DNA from: an uncultured bacterium
GTDB lineage: Bacteria; Cyanobacteriota; Vampirovibrionia; Gastranaerophilales; Gastranaerophilaceae
Direction of reading: 5' to 3'
NCBI GenBank assembly: GCA_902801985.1
Contig: CADCKD010000002.1
Coordinates: forward strand, 62,001 to 126,000
Length of the DNA: 64,000 bases
Positions within the stretch are counted from its first letter, which is position 1. Each line of letters begins with the position of its first letter. The notes under the pieces are model-generated. The model made no database searches. It had not been told where the DNA came from and was given only the letters and a program-made list of their open reading frames with translations. Made by a program: the position numbers and the translations under genes. Positions 33,242-43,014 of the stretch are shown here, one piece after another.

Positions 33242-35245
33242 CTATCCTTCTGTTATATCCCAAAGTTCTAAAATATCGTCAGGTATATTATCTAAAAATC
33301 TTGACGGCTTTGACAAAACCATATTCATAGAATAATCGTACATATCCACAGGGTATGTGATATATAAATTATTTTTTGCACGTGTTGTAGCCACGTACAT
33401 TAGACGCAATTCTTCATCCATTTCTTCTTCCGAATTAAACGAATAAGCGCTCGGGAAACGACCGTCAACTGCACCAATGATAAATACACTATCCCATTCC
33501 AAACCTTTTGCACTATGTATAGTTGAAATAGTAAGAGCTTCGTCATCAATATTGTTCTTATACATACCCTCTACACTAGCATCAGGCGGTTCTAGCGCCA
33601 TATCACTTATAAAATCCTCCAGATTTGAATATTGAGTTGCAAGATATTGAAAATGATCCAAATCCTTTTCACGCTTATTAAAATCATCATATTTATCTTT
33701 CAAAATCGGACGATAATACCTAATTATTTCTTCTACAATTTCAGAAGGTTTTTTAGTTGCAATTTTAGACTGTTCTTTACTTAAAACCTTTAATAACGGA
33801 GCAAGACTTGTCATTTTATTTGACGGTAAAAGTTTTATATCAGGATTGAGATTTCCTTTCAAAACCGGTATTATGTTGTTGACTGCCGCATTACCCACCC
33901 CGCGCAGCAAAAGTAAAATTCTGGTCAAACTTATCACATCATCAGGATTAACTAAAACCCTCAAATGCGAGATTATATCTTTTATATGGGCCGTTTCCAT
34001 AAATTTTGGGCCGCCAAATTTTCGGTAAGGAATTGCTCGTTTTGAAAGTTCAATTTCTAAAGAATATGACATTCTGGCGTTACGGGCAAGTACACAAATA
34101 TCCGAAAGGCTGACATCTTCGTCCAAAAGTTCCAAAATCCTTTGACATATAAAATCTGCTTCCATCTGAGTATTTTTTGCACAAATCAGCGCGGGTTTTA
34201 CAGGAGAAACAATTTGAGAAAACAACTCTTTATCATACTTTTCCTTTGCTTTTCCGATTATTGTATTAGTTAATTTAAGAATATTTTGAGTGCTTCTGTA
34301 ATTCTGTTCAAGTTTAATAATTTTAGTATTTGGAAAAATCTTAGGAAAATCAAATATATTCCTATAATTTGCCCCTCTAAAAGAATAAATACTTTGAGCA
34401 TCGTCCCCAACAGCCATAATATTACCGTGAACAGAAGCCAAAAGTTTTATTACATCTGCCTGCAGAGTATTTGTATCTTGGTATTCATCCACCATAATAT
34501 ATTTATATTCACCTGAAATTTTTCTGCGCAGCGCATCATTATTTTCAAGCAGAATTTTTAAATATACAAGCAAATCATCATAATCTAAAATTGAATTTTC
34601 ACGTTTATATGTAACATAATTTTTATGGATTTCAATAATTTTATCAATGCAGTGCTCAAATTGCGGGAATTCATTTTCAATAATTTCTTTTACCGGTGTT
34701 ACTTTATTTACGCTTTTTGAATACATATCAAGAATTGTGGATTTTTTAGGGAAACGTTTTTCTTTTTTAGGGAAAATTTGGCCGACAATGTGGTTTATGA
34801 CATCTTCACAATCACTTCTGTCCATAATAGTAAAATTGTTTTTTAATTTTAGAGCTGAAGCATATTTGCGCAAAATTATATTTGCAAAAGAGTGGAAAGT
34901 TCCTCCGGCAACTTTTTCACATCTCTCATCCAAAACTAACGCTGCACGAGAAAGCATTTCATGAGCAGCTTTTTTGGTGAAAGTTAATAATAAAATATTA
35001 TTAGGTGGTGTACCGTCTTCAATAAGTCTTGCAACTCGGTATGTTAATGTTTTGGTTTTCCCTGAGCCTGCGCCTGCAATTACAAGCAAAGCGCCCTCAT
35101 TCGACATAACTGCTTCAAGTTGTTTTTCATTGAGGTCTTCGGAGTAATTGACCTTATAATCAGTTTTTACTCCGGAACGCTTTTTGAGTACATATTTTTT
35201 ATGTACTACTTTTTTATCCCCTAATATTTCTACTTCATTTGGCAT
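33242..35245 (-). CDS. UvrD/PcrA-like superfamily 1 DNA helicase
   Basis: A 667-residue SF1A helicase: Q-motif region LNEKQLEAV, Walker [12 protein letters not shown], motif [11 protein letters not shown], motif [16 protein letters not shown], motif [10 protein letters not shown], motif [19 protein letters not shown] and motif [18 protein letters not shown]. There is no RecB-type nuclease domain. It would unwind DNA 3'-5' in repair or replication restart. It lacks the C-terminal basic Tudor-like tail of PcrA, and the N-terminal 30 residues are an additional basic extension. It is the first gene of an operon with rnhA. Confidence 0.93.
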   Translation of the reverse strand: MPNEVEILGDKKVVHKKYVLKKRSGVKTDYKVNYSEDLNEKQLEAVMSNEGALLVIAGAGSGKTKTLTYRVARLIEDGTPPNNILLLTFTKKAAHEMLSRAALVLDERCEKVAGGTFHSFANIILRKYASALKLKNNFTIMDRSDCEDVINHIVGQIFPKKEKRFPKKSTILDMYSKSVNKVTPVKEIIENEFPQFEHCIDKIIEIHKNYVTYKRENSILDYDDLLVYLKILLENNDALRRKISGEYKYIMVDEYQDTNTLQADVIKLLASVHGNIMAVGDDAQSIYSFRGANYRNIFDFPKIFPNTKIIKLEQNYRSTQNILKLTNTIIGKAKEKYDKELFSQIVSPVKPALICAKNTQMEADFICQRILELLDEDVSLSDICVLARNARMSYSLEIELSKRAIPYRKFGGPKFMETAHIKDIISHLRVLVNPDDVISLTRILLLLRGVGNAAVNNIIPVLKGNLNPDIKLLPSNKMTSLAPLLKVLSKEQSKIATKKPSEIVEEIIRYYRPILKDKYDDFNKREKDLDHFQYLATQYSNLEDFISDMALEPPDASVEGMYKNNIDDEALTISTIHSAKGLEWDSVFIIGAVDGRFPSAYSFNSEEEMDEELRLMYVATTRAKNNLYITYPVDMYDYSMNMVLSKPSRFLDNIPDDILELWDITEG

Positions 35246-35387
35246 AAATTATCCCAATCCTTATTATAGTTTACCTGATAAAGTGTTTTAAATATATATT
35301 TTGTAAATTTTTTATAAGATTTAAAGAAAATATTAAACTTTTATCCTTTTTAGCCGATAAGAAATTTGTTATAGAAGGAGAGCAAAA

Positions 35388-35945
35388 TTGAAAAAATTTA
35401 TATATGCAATAGTAGTATTTTTAGTACTTTGTGTCGGAGTTCTATTAAACAGCGCATTTGCAGAAGAGGTACCTAATGTATCATGGAAAAATCCGACACA
35501 AATTAAAACATACATACAACCAAACCACAAATATACAGAAAAAATGAAACGTGCCTGCCATAGATGGTCTGTAATGACACGTGACGGGATTATTTTTAAA
35601 TATGTAAATTCTCCAACTAATGCCCAAATAGTAGTATATTTTGTAAAACAGATACCGGCAGAACTCAATAATGATTCCGCTGTTGGAATTACCAAATATA
35701 CATATACAACAAATAACGGTTTATTTCACAATGCCGAAATATATATAGCCGATTATTCAAAATATGGAAAACTGACAGATGATGAAGTATTTACTTCAAT
35801 GCTGCATGAACTTGGCCACGCAATCGGTCTTGGGCATTCCGATAACCCGAATAGTATTATGTACCCAAGCACTGAACACGTAAAAACCATGGAAATATCG
35901 AAAGAAGATTTAAATCTTTTATCTAAAAAATACAGATGGAAATAA
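35388..35945 (+). CDS. Secreted matrixin-like metalloprotease
   Basis: A 185-residue precursor with a signal peptide (about residues 1-25, ending SAFA). The metzincin zinc motif HELGHAIGLGHS and the Met-turn SIMYP are complete, so it is a probable active M10A-like zinc protease of minimal size with no hemopexin or extra domains. The start codon is TTG at 35388, supported by GAAGGAGAGCAAAA; no ATG is available near it. Substrate unknown; in a gut bacterium it may act on host or envelope proteins (inference). Confidence 0.9.
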   Translation: MKKFIYAIVVFLVLCVGVLLNSAFAEEVPNVSWKNPTQIKTYIQPNHKYTEKMKRACHRWSVMTRDGIIFKYVNSPTNAQIVVYFVKQIPAELNNDSAVGITKYTYTTNNGLFHNAEIYIADYSKYGKLTDDEVFTSMLHELGHAIGLGHSDNPNSIMYPSTEHVKTMEISKEDLNLLSKKYRWK

Positions 35946-35989
35946 GAGGGCTTTAATGCTAATATAAGTTCTATGTTAGGAGAATTTAT

Positions 35990-36550
35990 ATGGCAGATGA
36001 AAAAAACAAAATGGTTAATGGAGAAATATACAATCCGGAGTGTGATGAATTAGTCAAAGCCAGACACCGTGCAAAAGAATTATGCATAAAATATAATCAG
36101 CTTTTACCGACACAAAAAACAGAAAAAGAAAATATCCTAAAATCATTACTGGCAAAATATGGAAATAATCCGCATATTGAACCGAATTTTTTTTGTGATT
36201 ACGGATTTAATATTGAATTTGACGGTTTTGTATATATAAATCATAACAGTGTATTTTTAGATTGTGCCAAAATTAAAATAGGCAATAATACTTTTATTGG
36301 TCCTAATTGCGGATTTTATACCGCAATACATCCAATTAAAGCGCAAGAACGAATTAAAGGGCTTGAAAGTGCAAAACCCATAATCATCGGTTCAGAAGTT
36401 TGGATTGGCGGGAATGTCACAATTCTTCCCGGAGTTACAATTGGGAATAAATCCGTCATTGGCGCAGGATCTGTTGTTACAAAAGATATTCCGCCAAATG
36501 TAGTTGCCTTTGGCAATCCATGCAAAATAATTAAAACAATAGATGACTAA
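35990..36550 (+). CDS. maa: Maltose/galactoside O-acetyltransferase family (LbH hexapeptide)
   Basis: A 186-residue acetyltransferase. The N-terminal Mac domain (MVNGEIYNPECDELVKARHR) precedes a left-handed beta-helix with hexapeptide repeats, catalytic His in YTAIHP, and the C-terminal IGAGSVVTKDIPPNVVAFGNPCK block. It transfers acetyl from acetyl-CoA to sugars (maltose, galactosides or nodulation-type oligosaccharides); the exact acceptor is uncertain. TAGGAGAATTTAT precedes the ATG. It converges with the thioredoxin gene with 4 bp overlap. Confidence 0.88.
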   Translation: MADEKNKMVNGEIYNPECDELVKARHRAKELCIKYNQLLPTQKTEKENILKSLLAKYGNNPHIEPNFFCDYGFNIEFDGFVYINHNSVFLDCAKIKIGNNTFIGPNCGFYTAIHPIKAQERIKGLESAKPIIIGSEVWIGGNVTILPGVTIGNKSVIGAGSVVTKDIPPNVVAFGNPCKIIKTIDD

Positions 36551-36858
36551 TCCTTGTACATATATGCCATTAAACGATTCAGCAGCTTGGATTTGTCATG
36601 AAAACCGTCAAATCTGGCAACTTCTTGACCGTTTTTTAACAAAACAAAAGTCGGATATCCGTCTATATTAAATTTTCTGGCAATATTTGGACTCTCATCG
36701 CCATCGACAATCCCAATCCAAATATCAGAACTTTCAAATTCCTGAAGTTCTATCCTTTGGCGTTTACAGTACATACACCAAGTTGCATAAAACTCTACCA
36801 ATTTTAAGCCGTGATTTGTTTCTTTTTGAAAATTTTCTTCATTTAACTCTATAATCAT
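36547..36858 (-). CDS. Thioredoxin-family protein (WCMYC active site)
   Basis: A 103-residue thioredoxin fold with FYATWCMYCKRQ as the active-site CxxC, the cis-Pro at DGYPTFVLL and a GFHDK turn. There is no signal peptide, so it is cytoplasmic. The CMYC dipeptide differs from CGPC of housekeeping thioredoxin, and KxxRIEL replaces the usual Pro helix kink, so it is likely a specialised reductase. AAAAGGAGTGAAAT gives a strong ribosome site. Confidence 0.88.
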   Translation of the reverse strand: MIIELNEENFQKETNHGLKLVEFYATWCMYCKRQRIELQEFESSDIWIGIVDGDESPNIARKFNIDGYPTFVLLKNGQEVARFDGFHDKSKLLNRLMAYMYKD

Positions 36859-36930
36859 ATTTCACTCCTTTTATAATATTTTATAGCAGCATGCTTTTCA
36901 ATTACATTACACCAAATATCTAACCTGCAT

Positions 36931-36966
36931 AAAAAAAGTAACTGCTATACGGTAGTTACTTTTTTT
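36931..36966 (-). terminator. Terminator after the 61-residue gene
   Basis: AGTAACT (36938-36944) and AGTTACT (36954-36960) arms with T-runs on both sides (A7 before, T7 after). It can act on either strand and sits between the 36992 gene and the thioredoxin gene. Confidence 0.6.
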
Positions 36967-36991
36967 AATATTCTATCTTAAAAATTATGCA

Positions 36992-37180
36992 TTATTTTAC
37001 ATCATCTTTAATAACAATAAGATTATTCATAATTTTCATTGCGGTTGTCGGAAGAACTACATGTTCCAAGCCATCCGCAATACTGATAATTTTTCCTGCC
37101 CTTAAAACAACTTCTTCACCTTTGTAAGTAAATTTGTAATCCGTTGCCCTATCTGAACGAATAGTAATCTGTGATGTCAT
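36992..37180 (-). CDS. Small hypothetical protein
   Basis: 62 residues, starting MTSQITIRSDRATDYKF and ending VIKDDVK. It looks like a small all-beta protein (alternating short hydrophobic strands, VVLRAGKIISI, NNLIVIK). I use the ATG at 37180 because AAGGAGTATATAT precedes it. An upstream ATG at 37243 would put a hydrophobic helix in the promoter region. No family recognised; it stands alone and is followed by a terminator. Confidence 0.6.
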   Translation of the reverse strand: MTSQITIRSDRATDYKFTYKGEEVVLRAGKIISIADGLEHVVLPTTAMKIMNNLIVIKDDVK

Positions 37181-37261
37181 ATATATACTCCTTAATTCGG
37201 CTGTAACAACGATTATTATAACGAATAGAGTAAAAAAAATCAAGATATTGATATGTATTTA

Positions 37262-37290
37262 TTTACTTTGAGAAAAAAATATTGTATTAT
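37262..37290 (+). promoter_or_regulatory. Promoter of the LicD operon
   Basis: TTTACT (37262-37267), 17-nt spacer, TATTAT (37285-37290), about 30 bp before the ATG. Confidence 0.45.
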
Positions 37291-37320
37291 GGCATAGTAA
37301 TTAAAAGGTTAAACGATTTT

Positions 37321-38262
37321 ATGAAAAAAGAAGATTTTATAAAAAAACTTTTTTCAATTGATACTAAAAGTTCCAACAGAACTATTGTAAATATTTTTGG
37401 AATTAAGATTAAAGTATTAAAAAAAGCTGCAAAAGATATTAGCAAAAAATACTTTGAATTTGACGGAAATATTACTGAAATACCTAAAGCAACAGGATAT
37501 TTGAGAAAAATTCAACTTGCCGATTTAAAATTATTAAAAATTTTTGATAAATTATGCAAAGATAATAACCTTGAATATTTTCTGAATTATGGAAATTTAC
37601 TCGGAGCGGTTAGACACAAAGGCTTTATTCCTTGGGATGATGATGTCGATGTCAGTATGATGCGAAAAGATTATGACAAACTCGTTAAATTATTTTATAA
37701 CGGAATTCCTAATTATGACGATTTATATTTTGAATTCCAAAATAACGGAGTAAATAAATGTTTGTTAAAACTTAAGCATAAAAACGTAAAAAATATAGCA
37801 ATAGATATTTTTATGACAGATTTTTATTATAAGAAAACAACTCCGGAAGAAAAAGAAAAACTGAATTTCCTAATTCACAAAATTATAAACCGTCGCATAT
37901 ATAAATTATTCCGTTATATTTATAAAAATAACAATGACAAAATGAGAACAAGAATTCTTAAAACTGTTAATGAAGAAATTTTACAAGGTAATACTGTTGA
38001 TGAATCAATACATCCGGCTATTTTTGACAGTATAGAATTCCCGCATTCCAATAAATATTTGGTATTTGATTATGAAGCAATATTCCCGCTTAATGAACTT
38101 GAATACGAAGGATATAAATTCCCTTGTCCAAACGATTTTGACAAAGTTTTAAAAACAGAATTCGGAAATTACATGTCGATGCCCAAAAATTGCTATCCAA
38201 GACATTCATACTCCGGAGATACGACAATTGATGAAAATTTAGAAAAATTTATAAACGAATAG
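37321..38262 (+). CDS. LicD-family phosphotransferase
   Basis: A 313-residue protein with the LicD nucleotidyltransferase-fold core: LQLADLKLLKIFDKLC-like helix, NYGNLLGAVRHKGFIPWDDDVDV (catalytic Asp cluster) and a terminal block near FGNYMSMP. LicD proteins transfer phosphorylcholine or related phospho-alcohols to surface glycans (LPS, teichoic acid, capsule). ATG 37321 is preceded by AAAAGGTTAAACGA. The cytidylyltransferase starting 11 bp downstream fits a CDP-activated donor, so the pair probably decorates a cell-surface polymer. Confidence 0.85.
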   Translation: MKKEDFIKKLFSIDTKSSNRTIVNIFGIKIKVLKKAAKDISKKYFEFDGNITEIPKATGYLRKIQLADLKLLKIFDKLCKDNNLEYFLNYGNLLGAVRHKGFIPWDDDVDVSMMRKDYDKLVKLFYNGIPNYDDLYFEFQNNGVNKCLLKLKHKNVKNIAIDIFMTDFYYKKTTPEEKEKLNFLIHKIINRRIYKLFRYIYKNNNDKMRTRILKTVNEEILQGNTVDESIHPAIFDSIEFPHSNKYLVFDYEAIFPLNELEYEGYKFPCPNDFDKVLKTEFGNYMSMPKNCYPRHSYSGDTTIDENLEKFINE

Positions 38263-38273
38263 GGGTTAAAAAC

Positions 38274-38681
38274 ATGACTAAAAAAACAATTGGCTTTACA
38301 TTAGGATGTTTTGACGTATTGCATACAGGACACATAAACTTATTAAAAAATGCAAAAGGTTTGTGCGACAAATTGATTGTAGGAGTTTGTTCTGATGAAT
38401 ATATAGACAAAAATAAGAAAAACAGATGTTTTAACCTTGAAGAAAGAATTAAAATCTTAGATGCATTAAAATATTGCGATGTTGTAGTTCCTGAAGATAC
38501 ACTTGATAAATTGACACTATGGAATAAATACAAATTTGATTATCTGTTCGTTGGCAGTGATTGGTATGGAACCGAACAATACAAAAAATGGGAAGAAGAT
38601 TTAAAATCTGTTGATTGCACAGTAATATATTATCCTTATACAAAAGGGGTTTGTTCTTCAGATTTAAAAACTAAAATTTAA
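38274..38681 (+). CDS. Cytidylyltransferase (TagD/glycerol-3-phosphate type)
   Basis: A 135-residue nucleotidyltransferase with GCFDVLHTGHINLL (HxGH motif), SDEYIDKNKK, DYLFVGSDWYGTE, and the late TKGVCSSDLK that takes the place of RTEGISTTxI. It would make a CDP-alcohol from CTP and a phospho-alcohol; glycerol-3-phosphate, ethanolamine-phosphate and similar substrates cannot be distinguished. AGGGGTTAAAAAC precedes the ATG, 11 bp after licD. The two form a compact surface-decoration operon. Confidence 0.82.
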   Translation: MTKKTIGFTLGCFDVLHTGHINLLKNAKGLCDKLIVGVCSDEYIDKNKKNRCFNLEERIKILDALKYCDVVVPEDTLDKLTLWNKYKFDYLFVGSDWYGTEQYKKWEEDLKSVDCTVIYYPYTKGVCSSDLKTKI

Positions 38682-38685
38682 CAAA

Positions 38686-39915
38686 TTATAGTTTTAAATT
38701 TTTTCTGTCCACAACAATTTGCTCACCGGTTTCAAGATTTTTAACAGAAACTTGACCGTTTGATATTTCATCTTCACCCAATATCAATGCTTTTTGCGCC
38801 ACTTTTGAGGCTTTCTCAAGTTGTTTTGTAAATTTTTTATTTGCCAGATCAAATTCAACACTGCAACCTTGATTTCTTAATTCCTGAGCCAATTTGAACG
38901 CTTCTTGAGTATTATTTGAAACAATATAACCATCGAGTTTTTTACTATTTTTCTCAGGTAACAGTGAAATTAATCTCTCCATACCCATAGCAAAACCTAC
39001 AGCAGGAGTGTCTTCCCCGCCCAGTTGAGATACAAGTCCATCATATCTCCCGCCGCCGCATACAGCATTTTGAGAGCCCAAATTGTTTGATTTTATTTCA
39101 AACACCGTTCTTGTATAATAATCTAAACCTCTTACTAAAAGTTTATTTTCGGAATATTTTACACCCATTGCGTCCAAATATGATTTTAATTCGGTATAGT
39201 GCTCTCTGCATTCATCACACAAAAAGTCTGACATTATGACTTTTTGGATTTCCGGTTTTGAATATATTTTTTGGCAATCTTCAACTTTGCAGTCTAATAA
39301 ACGTAAAGGATTTTTTTCATAACGATTTTGGCAATCTTCGCACAAATCATTTAAATACGGTCTTAATACAGATTTTAATTTCTCTTTAAATTCTGCACGA
39401 CACTTTGGACATCCAAGAGAATTGATTTCGACTTCCAAATCGTTTAAGCCAATTGATTTTAAAAAATCTACCGCAGACATAATAACTTCTGCATCCGCAG
39501 CAGGCTGTTTTATCCCAAACATTTCAACCCCGACTTGGTGGAATTGTCTTTGACGACCTGCTTGTGGTCTTTCATATCGAAACATCGGGCCTTTATACCA
39601 CAGTTTTACAGGCGCAGATAGCCTTGCCATGCCGTTTTCTATATACGAACGAACAACACCCGCTGTATTTTCAGGGCGCAATGTAATTGAACGTTCACTT
39701 TTTTCAAAAGTGTACATTTCTTTATTAACAATATCTGTTGTGTCACCTACCCCGCGAGAAAATAAATCTGTCACTTCTATAATAGGGGTTCTTATTTCTT
39801 TAAAACCGTACGCGCCAAATATTTTTTGGGCTTTTTCTTCTACAAATTGCCACATATCTACATCTTGCGGCAATATATCCTTTGTTCCTTTTAATACTTT
39901 TATAATCTGTGCCAT
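38686..39915 (-). CDS. hisS: Histidyl-tRNA synthetase
   Basis: A 409-residue class II synthetase: motif 1 around FGAYGFKEIRTPIIE, motif 2 FRYERPQAGRQRQFHQVGVE and the histidine-binding block LVRGLDYYTRTVFE, then GGGRYDGLV and motif 3 GFAMGMERL. A C-terminal anticodon-binding domain follows. An insert with four Cys (CPKC, then CEDC) is a zinc-ribbon-like insertion found in some bacterial HisS. There is no Shine-Dalgarno site; the -10 box is exactly 6 nt before the ATG, so the mRNA is probably leaderless. Confidence 0.96.
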   Translation of the reverse strand: MAQIIKVLKGTKDILPQDVDMWQFVEEKAQKIFGAYGFKEIRTPIIEVTDLFSRGVGDTTDIVNKEMYTFEKSERSITLRPENTAGVVRSYIENGMARLSAPVKLWYKGPMFRYERPQAGRQRQFHQVGVEMFGIKQPAADAEVIMSAVDFLKSIGLNDLEVEINSLGCPKCRAEFKEKLKSVLRPYLNDLCEDCQNRYEKNPLRLLDCKVEDCQKIYSKPEIQKVIMSDFLCDECREHYTELKSYLDAMGVKYSENKLLVRGLDYYTRTVFEIKSNNLGSQNAVCGGGRYDGLVSQLGGEDTPAVGFAMGMERLISLLPEKNSKKLDGYIVSNNTQEAFKLAQELRNQGCSVEFDLANKKFTKQLEKASKVAQKALILGEDEISNGQVSVKNLETGEQIVVDRKNLKL

Positions 39916-39921
39916 AATTTG

Positions 39922-39949
39922 ATTATATTATTTCAAAGTTAGTAGTCAA
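39922..39949 (-). promoter_or_regulatory. hisS promoter, leaderless configuration
   Basis: Minus-strand TTGACT (39944-39949), 16-nt spacer, TATAAT (39922-39927), then CAAATT and the ATG. A near-consensus promoter whose predicted +1 is the A of the start codon. Confidence 0.65.
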
Positions 39950-39980
39950 ATATGATATAATTACAAAAAAGGAGAGAAAA

Positions 39981-40355
39981 ATGAAATTTCTTCATACAAT
40001 GATTAGGGTAAAAGATATCGAAAAAAGTCTTGATTTTTATACAAAATTATTCAATTTAGAAATTGTAAAAAAAATGCGCCTTGAAGATTGTTGGTTATAT
40101 TTTTTGCAAGATAAAGAATCAGGAGCTCAAATAGAATTGACATACAATGATGAAACTCCAAAAGAAGGATACCAATTAGGTTCAGGCTTTGGACATTTTG
40201 CATTTGAAGTGGACTCAATGGAAAATTTTACGCAAAAGCTGAATTCTCTTGGATACAAGTACTTGTATGAACCTTTTGATTTAACAGGGGATAATGATAT
40301 TATTGCATTTGTACAAGATCCTGACGGATACGAAGTAGAACTAATAAAAAAATAA
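39981..40355 (+). CDS. gloA: Glyoxalase I (lactoylglutathione lyase)
   Basis: A 124-residue vicinal-oxygen-chelate protein. Metal ligands are in place: His5 (FLHTMIRV), Glu in AQIELTYN, His in GFGHFAFEVD and Glu in DGYEVELIKK. Length and sequence fit the Ni-type bacterial GloA that isomerises the methylglyoxal-thiol hemithioacetal. The thiol cofactor in this lineage is not evident. AAAGGAGAGAAAA precedes the ATG, and it converges with the 40357 gene with 1 bp between. Confidence 0.93.
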   Translation: MKFLHTMIRVKDIEKSLDFYTKLFNLEIVKKMRLEDCWLYFLQDKESGAQIELTYNDETPKEGYQLGSGFGHFAFEVDSMENFTQKLNSLGYKYLYEPFDLTGDNDIIAFVQDPDGYEVELIKK

Positions 40356-40356
40356 T

Positions 40357-42894
40357 CTAAATTTTATCTTTTTTGTTTAAATCATCAATATTCTCAAACA
40401 TTACTCTCTTAATAGCGTCCATTTCTTTTAAAGATACCGGAGGTTTTTGAGGGGTTTGAACAGAATTTGATTGAGCAATTTCATAAGATTTTATTGAACG
40501 TTTACCGGTTAAACGCTGCATAAAATTGTAATATTTTTTCTTAAAGCCGGTTGAATTGTTTTGTCTTGTTTCAATGTCAATCAATTCATCTCTTGTATGA
40601 GTTTTAATAGGAATACCAACAGATGATCTTGTAAGCATTTCACCCAGAGTTGTATCCGCTAAAGTTACCCAGCTCATTCCTAAAAGAGAACCGTTATAAG
40701 ATTTCATAAATGTAGAATTAAATAAATCAATCAATAAAGTTTGATAGAATAATCTTGAACCTTCTTGAACAAATCTTTCTTTGAATTTGGTATTAGCACC
40801 ATCTTTATCATTACCGTTAGATTTTAACATTACCATATTATAATTGTCTGTCATCAAGAACCATATCGTTGCAATCGATGCGGCGGTTTTTGCCAAATTT
40901 GACAATTCAGCATTTGATACACTTGATAAAGAATCTACATTAAATGCTTTTAATAAATTGATTTGAACATAATCTTTAAATTCTTTTTCACTGATTTTTT
41001 TATTTGTGAAGTCTTGAGCTTTTTTACTTATTTTTTCAAAACTTTTTGCGAGTGAATCTATATCTTTAGACGCTGATTTTGGTTTTGCTTTTCTAAATAC
41101 GCTCATAATTTTTTCATCAATCATCCAATATGGGAGCGTTATAGTATTCCACATAAATTTGAACGGTGCAATAACAAAATTCACGGCAGGTTTTATTTTT
41201 TTATCACGCATACCTAAATCTAAAATCTTTTTGCCGTCCTCAATTTTTATTTTGTCATTACCTATTTTTTCATATTGAGCAGCAAGCTCACCAAATCCGT
41301 TTTTCCTTAATACTTCAACTACTGACTTAAATTTATCTGCATCAACTATATATTTTTCGGTAGTCAATTTTTTATAAAGTTCCGTAAACGGTCTGTATAA
41401 AACTTTTTGCTCAAAAATTTTGACTGCATTTTTCAAAGAAACTTCTTTATCCGTCAAAAGAGGTTTTTCCCTGTCAATTGCAGTACCGTCCAAACGTTGG
41501 AGAGGATTAGACTTTTTATAATTCTCAATTACATTTTGAAATGCTTTTTCTATTTTCAGTTTTTCATATTTTTCAGGATTTGAAGTCTTCATTTTTTCAA
41601 AATATTTTAAAACCGCCTCCTGAATTTTAGGAATATTTTTAAAACCTTTAATTCCATATCCGGCAGCCAAAACTACCGCAGAAGCCTTCATCAAAGTATC
41701 AAATGACAATAAAGGTTTTTGTTGTTCTTTTGGTTGAGCAATAGGAGCACCTGTTGATGATACAGGGTCTTTTTCAGGTTTTTGCTCAACAGGTTTGATG
41801 TTTGCTTCGGGAGCATTTTCTTTTTTATTTATTTCACGAGCCTGTTCCGGAGTTAATCTTGTGATATATTTCCCGTTAGACAGACGTGAAAACATTTCTG
41901 TTAATAATACTGTGGTACCGGTTAAAATTACAATGCCTAATTTTGATTTGTTAATGAACTTTTGGAAAGCGCCCATTGTAATCAAGGTTAAATAACCGCT
42001 TGTTAAAATTCTGCTTGTTTCTTGTTTAAATCTTATTTTTCTTTCTTTATTAGCAGCTTTTGAATCATCATCCATCATTCTTGACAAGTTATACGCATCA
42101 TTTGCCAAAAATATCGCAGGGGGAAGTCCTGAAACAAGTCTATTTAAAGCTCTTTCATGCTTTGTATCATAATTGCCTGTTTTGGGGTCAAACATTTTCA
42201 TTTCACTTTGAAAAACACTTGAATCAAGATTAGACTCAACTTTTTCACGCAATTTTTGAATTTCAGCTTCTGTTAAATCTTTAACTTTTTTACCTATTTT
42301 TTTAGCATAAGCATTCTTCGCATCTTCAAGTTTTACATCTCTGTAAGTTATTAAACCAACTAAAGAGTTTACTTTCGAGTCAATTTTAGAACGCTGTCTG
42401 ATATTTTTGAAAAACTCACTCTCATATTTTTCACTTGCCCAAGTTTTAAATCCCGGAACTTTTCTTAATGCCCCGACAATACCGTTTAACATGTCTGCCG
42501 GAAGTATTTTAAACGGGTAAAGAATACCATCCATAGCCAAATGAGGAATAGTTTTTTTACGGATTGAAATATTATCACCGTCAACTGTAATTAAATTTTT
42601 TGTTCTATCGCTATGGGTTTTTGTTATATTTTCAAACAAATCCTCTCCCATATTGCCAAGATATTTTCGTGAAAAATCTAAAAACTCTTCTTTGCTATAA
42701 ACTTTTTTGAGAGGTTTATATAGAGAAAGACCTTTAAAGCTTATTTCATTATTTTCAGTCTTTAAAGGTCTCTCAATATCTCGATAATTATTTTGTGACA
42801 GTAATTCCGAATTAGGCACAGAATTAGGGGATAGATATCCCTCCTTATGCTTGAGTTTATCTATTCGAAACTGTAAATTACTATTCACTAACAT
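40357..42894 (-). CDS. Large FKG-leader hypothetical membrane protein
   Basis: An 845-residue protein of no known family. The N-terminal 55 residues are polar and end in NNEISFKGLSLYKPL, the same F-K-G block seen after leaders of small hypotheticals in this window. Hydrophobic segments near 295-315 (SGYLTLITMGAF), 320-335, 400-420 and 660-680 could span or associate with a membrane. The rest is Lys-rich and helical, with a Pro/Gln-rich linker at about 355-390. It has the same genomic isolation as the other FxG proteins. Host-interaction or envelope roles are speculation. Confidence 0.7.
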   Translation of the reverse strand: MLVNSNLQFRIDKLKHKEGYLSPNSVPNSELLSQNNYRDIERPLKTENNEISFKGLSLYKPLKKVYSKEEFLDFSRKYLGNMGEDLFENITKTHSDRTKNLITVDGDNISIRKKTIPHLAMDGILYPFKILPADMLNGIVGALRKVPGFKTWASEKYESEFFKNIRQRSKIDSKVNSLVGLITYRDVKLEDAKNAYAKKIGKKVKDLTEAEIQKLREKVESNLDSSVFQSEMKMFDPKTGNYDTKHERALNRLVSGLPPAIFLANDAYNLSRMMDDDSKAANKERKIRFKQETSRILTSGYLTLITMGAFQKFINKSKLGIVILTGTTVLLTEMFSRLSNGKYITRLTPEQAREINKKENAPEANIKPVEQKPEKDPVSSTGAPIAQPKEQQKPLLSFDTLMKASAVVLAAGYGIKGFKNIPKIQEAVLKYFEKMKTSNPEKYEKLKIEKAFQNVIENYKKSNPLQRLDGTAIDREKPLLTDKEVSLKNAVKIFEQKVLYRPFTELYKKLTTEKYIVDADKFKSVVEVLRKNGFGELAAQYEKIGNDKIKIEDGKKILDLGMRDKKIKPAVNFVIAPFKFMWNTITLPYWMIDEKIMSVFRKAKPKSASKDIDSLAKSFEKISKKAQDFTNKKISEKEFKDYVQINLLKAFNVDSLSSVSNAELSNLAKTAASIATIWFLMTDNYNMVMLKSNGNDKDGANTKFKERFVQEGSRLFYQTLLIDLFNSTFMKSYNGSLLGMSWVTLADTTLGEMLTRSSVGIPIKTHTRDELIDIETRQNNSTGFKKKYYNFMQRLTGKRSIKSYEIAQSNSVQTPQKPPVSLKEMDAIKRVMFENIDDLNKKDKI

Positions 42895-42980
42895 ATTATT
42901 TGAAATCCGTTTTAACTATTCTCTTTCATATTAAAAACAAAGGCAATATTTTTTTGCTATTTATTTACTTAAATTTACAA

Positions 42981-43010
42981 AAAAAGATGCTTATTAAAAG
43001 CATCTTTTCA
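42981..43010 (-). terminator. ilvE terminator
   Basis: AAAAGATGCTT (42984-42994) and AAGCATCTTTT (43000-43010), ending on the minus strand in seven T. It lies directly after the ilvE stop codon. Confidence 0.8.
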
Positions 43011-43014
43011 TCAT

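Noticed and set aside
38686-39915. hisS start further downstream with a ribosome site
   Set aside because: The family N-terminus (AQIIKVLKGTKDILP) begins at this ATG, so a later start would remove conserved residues; the lack of a Shine-Dalgarno site is better explained by leaderless initiation.
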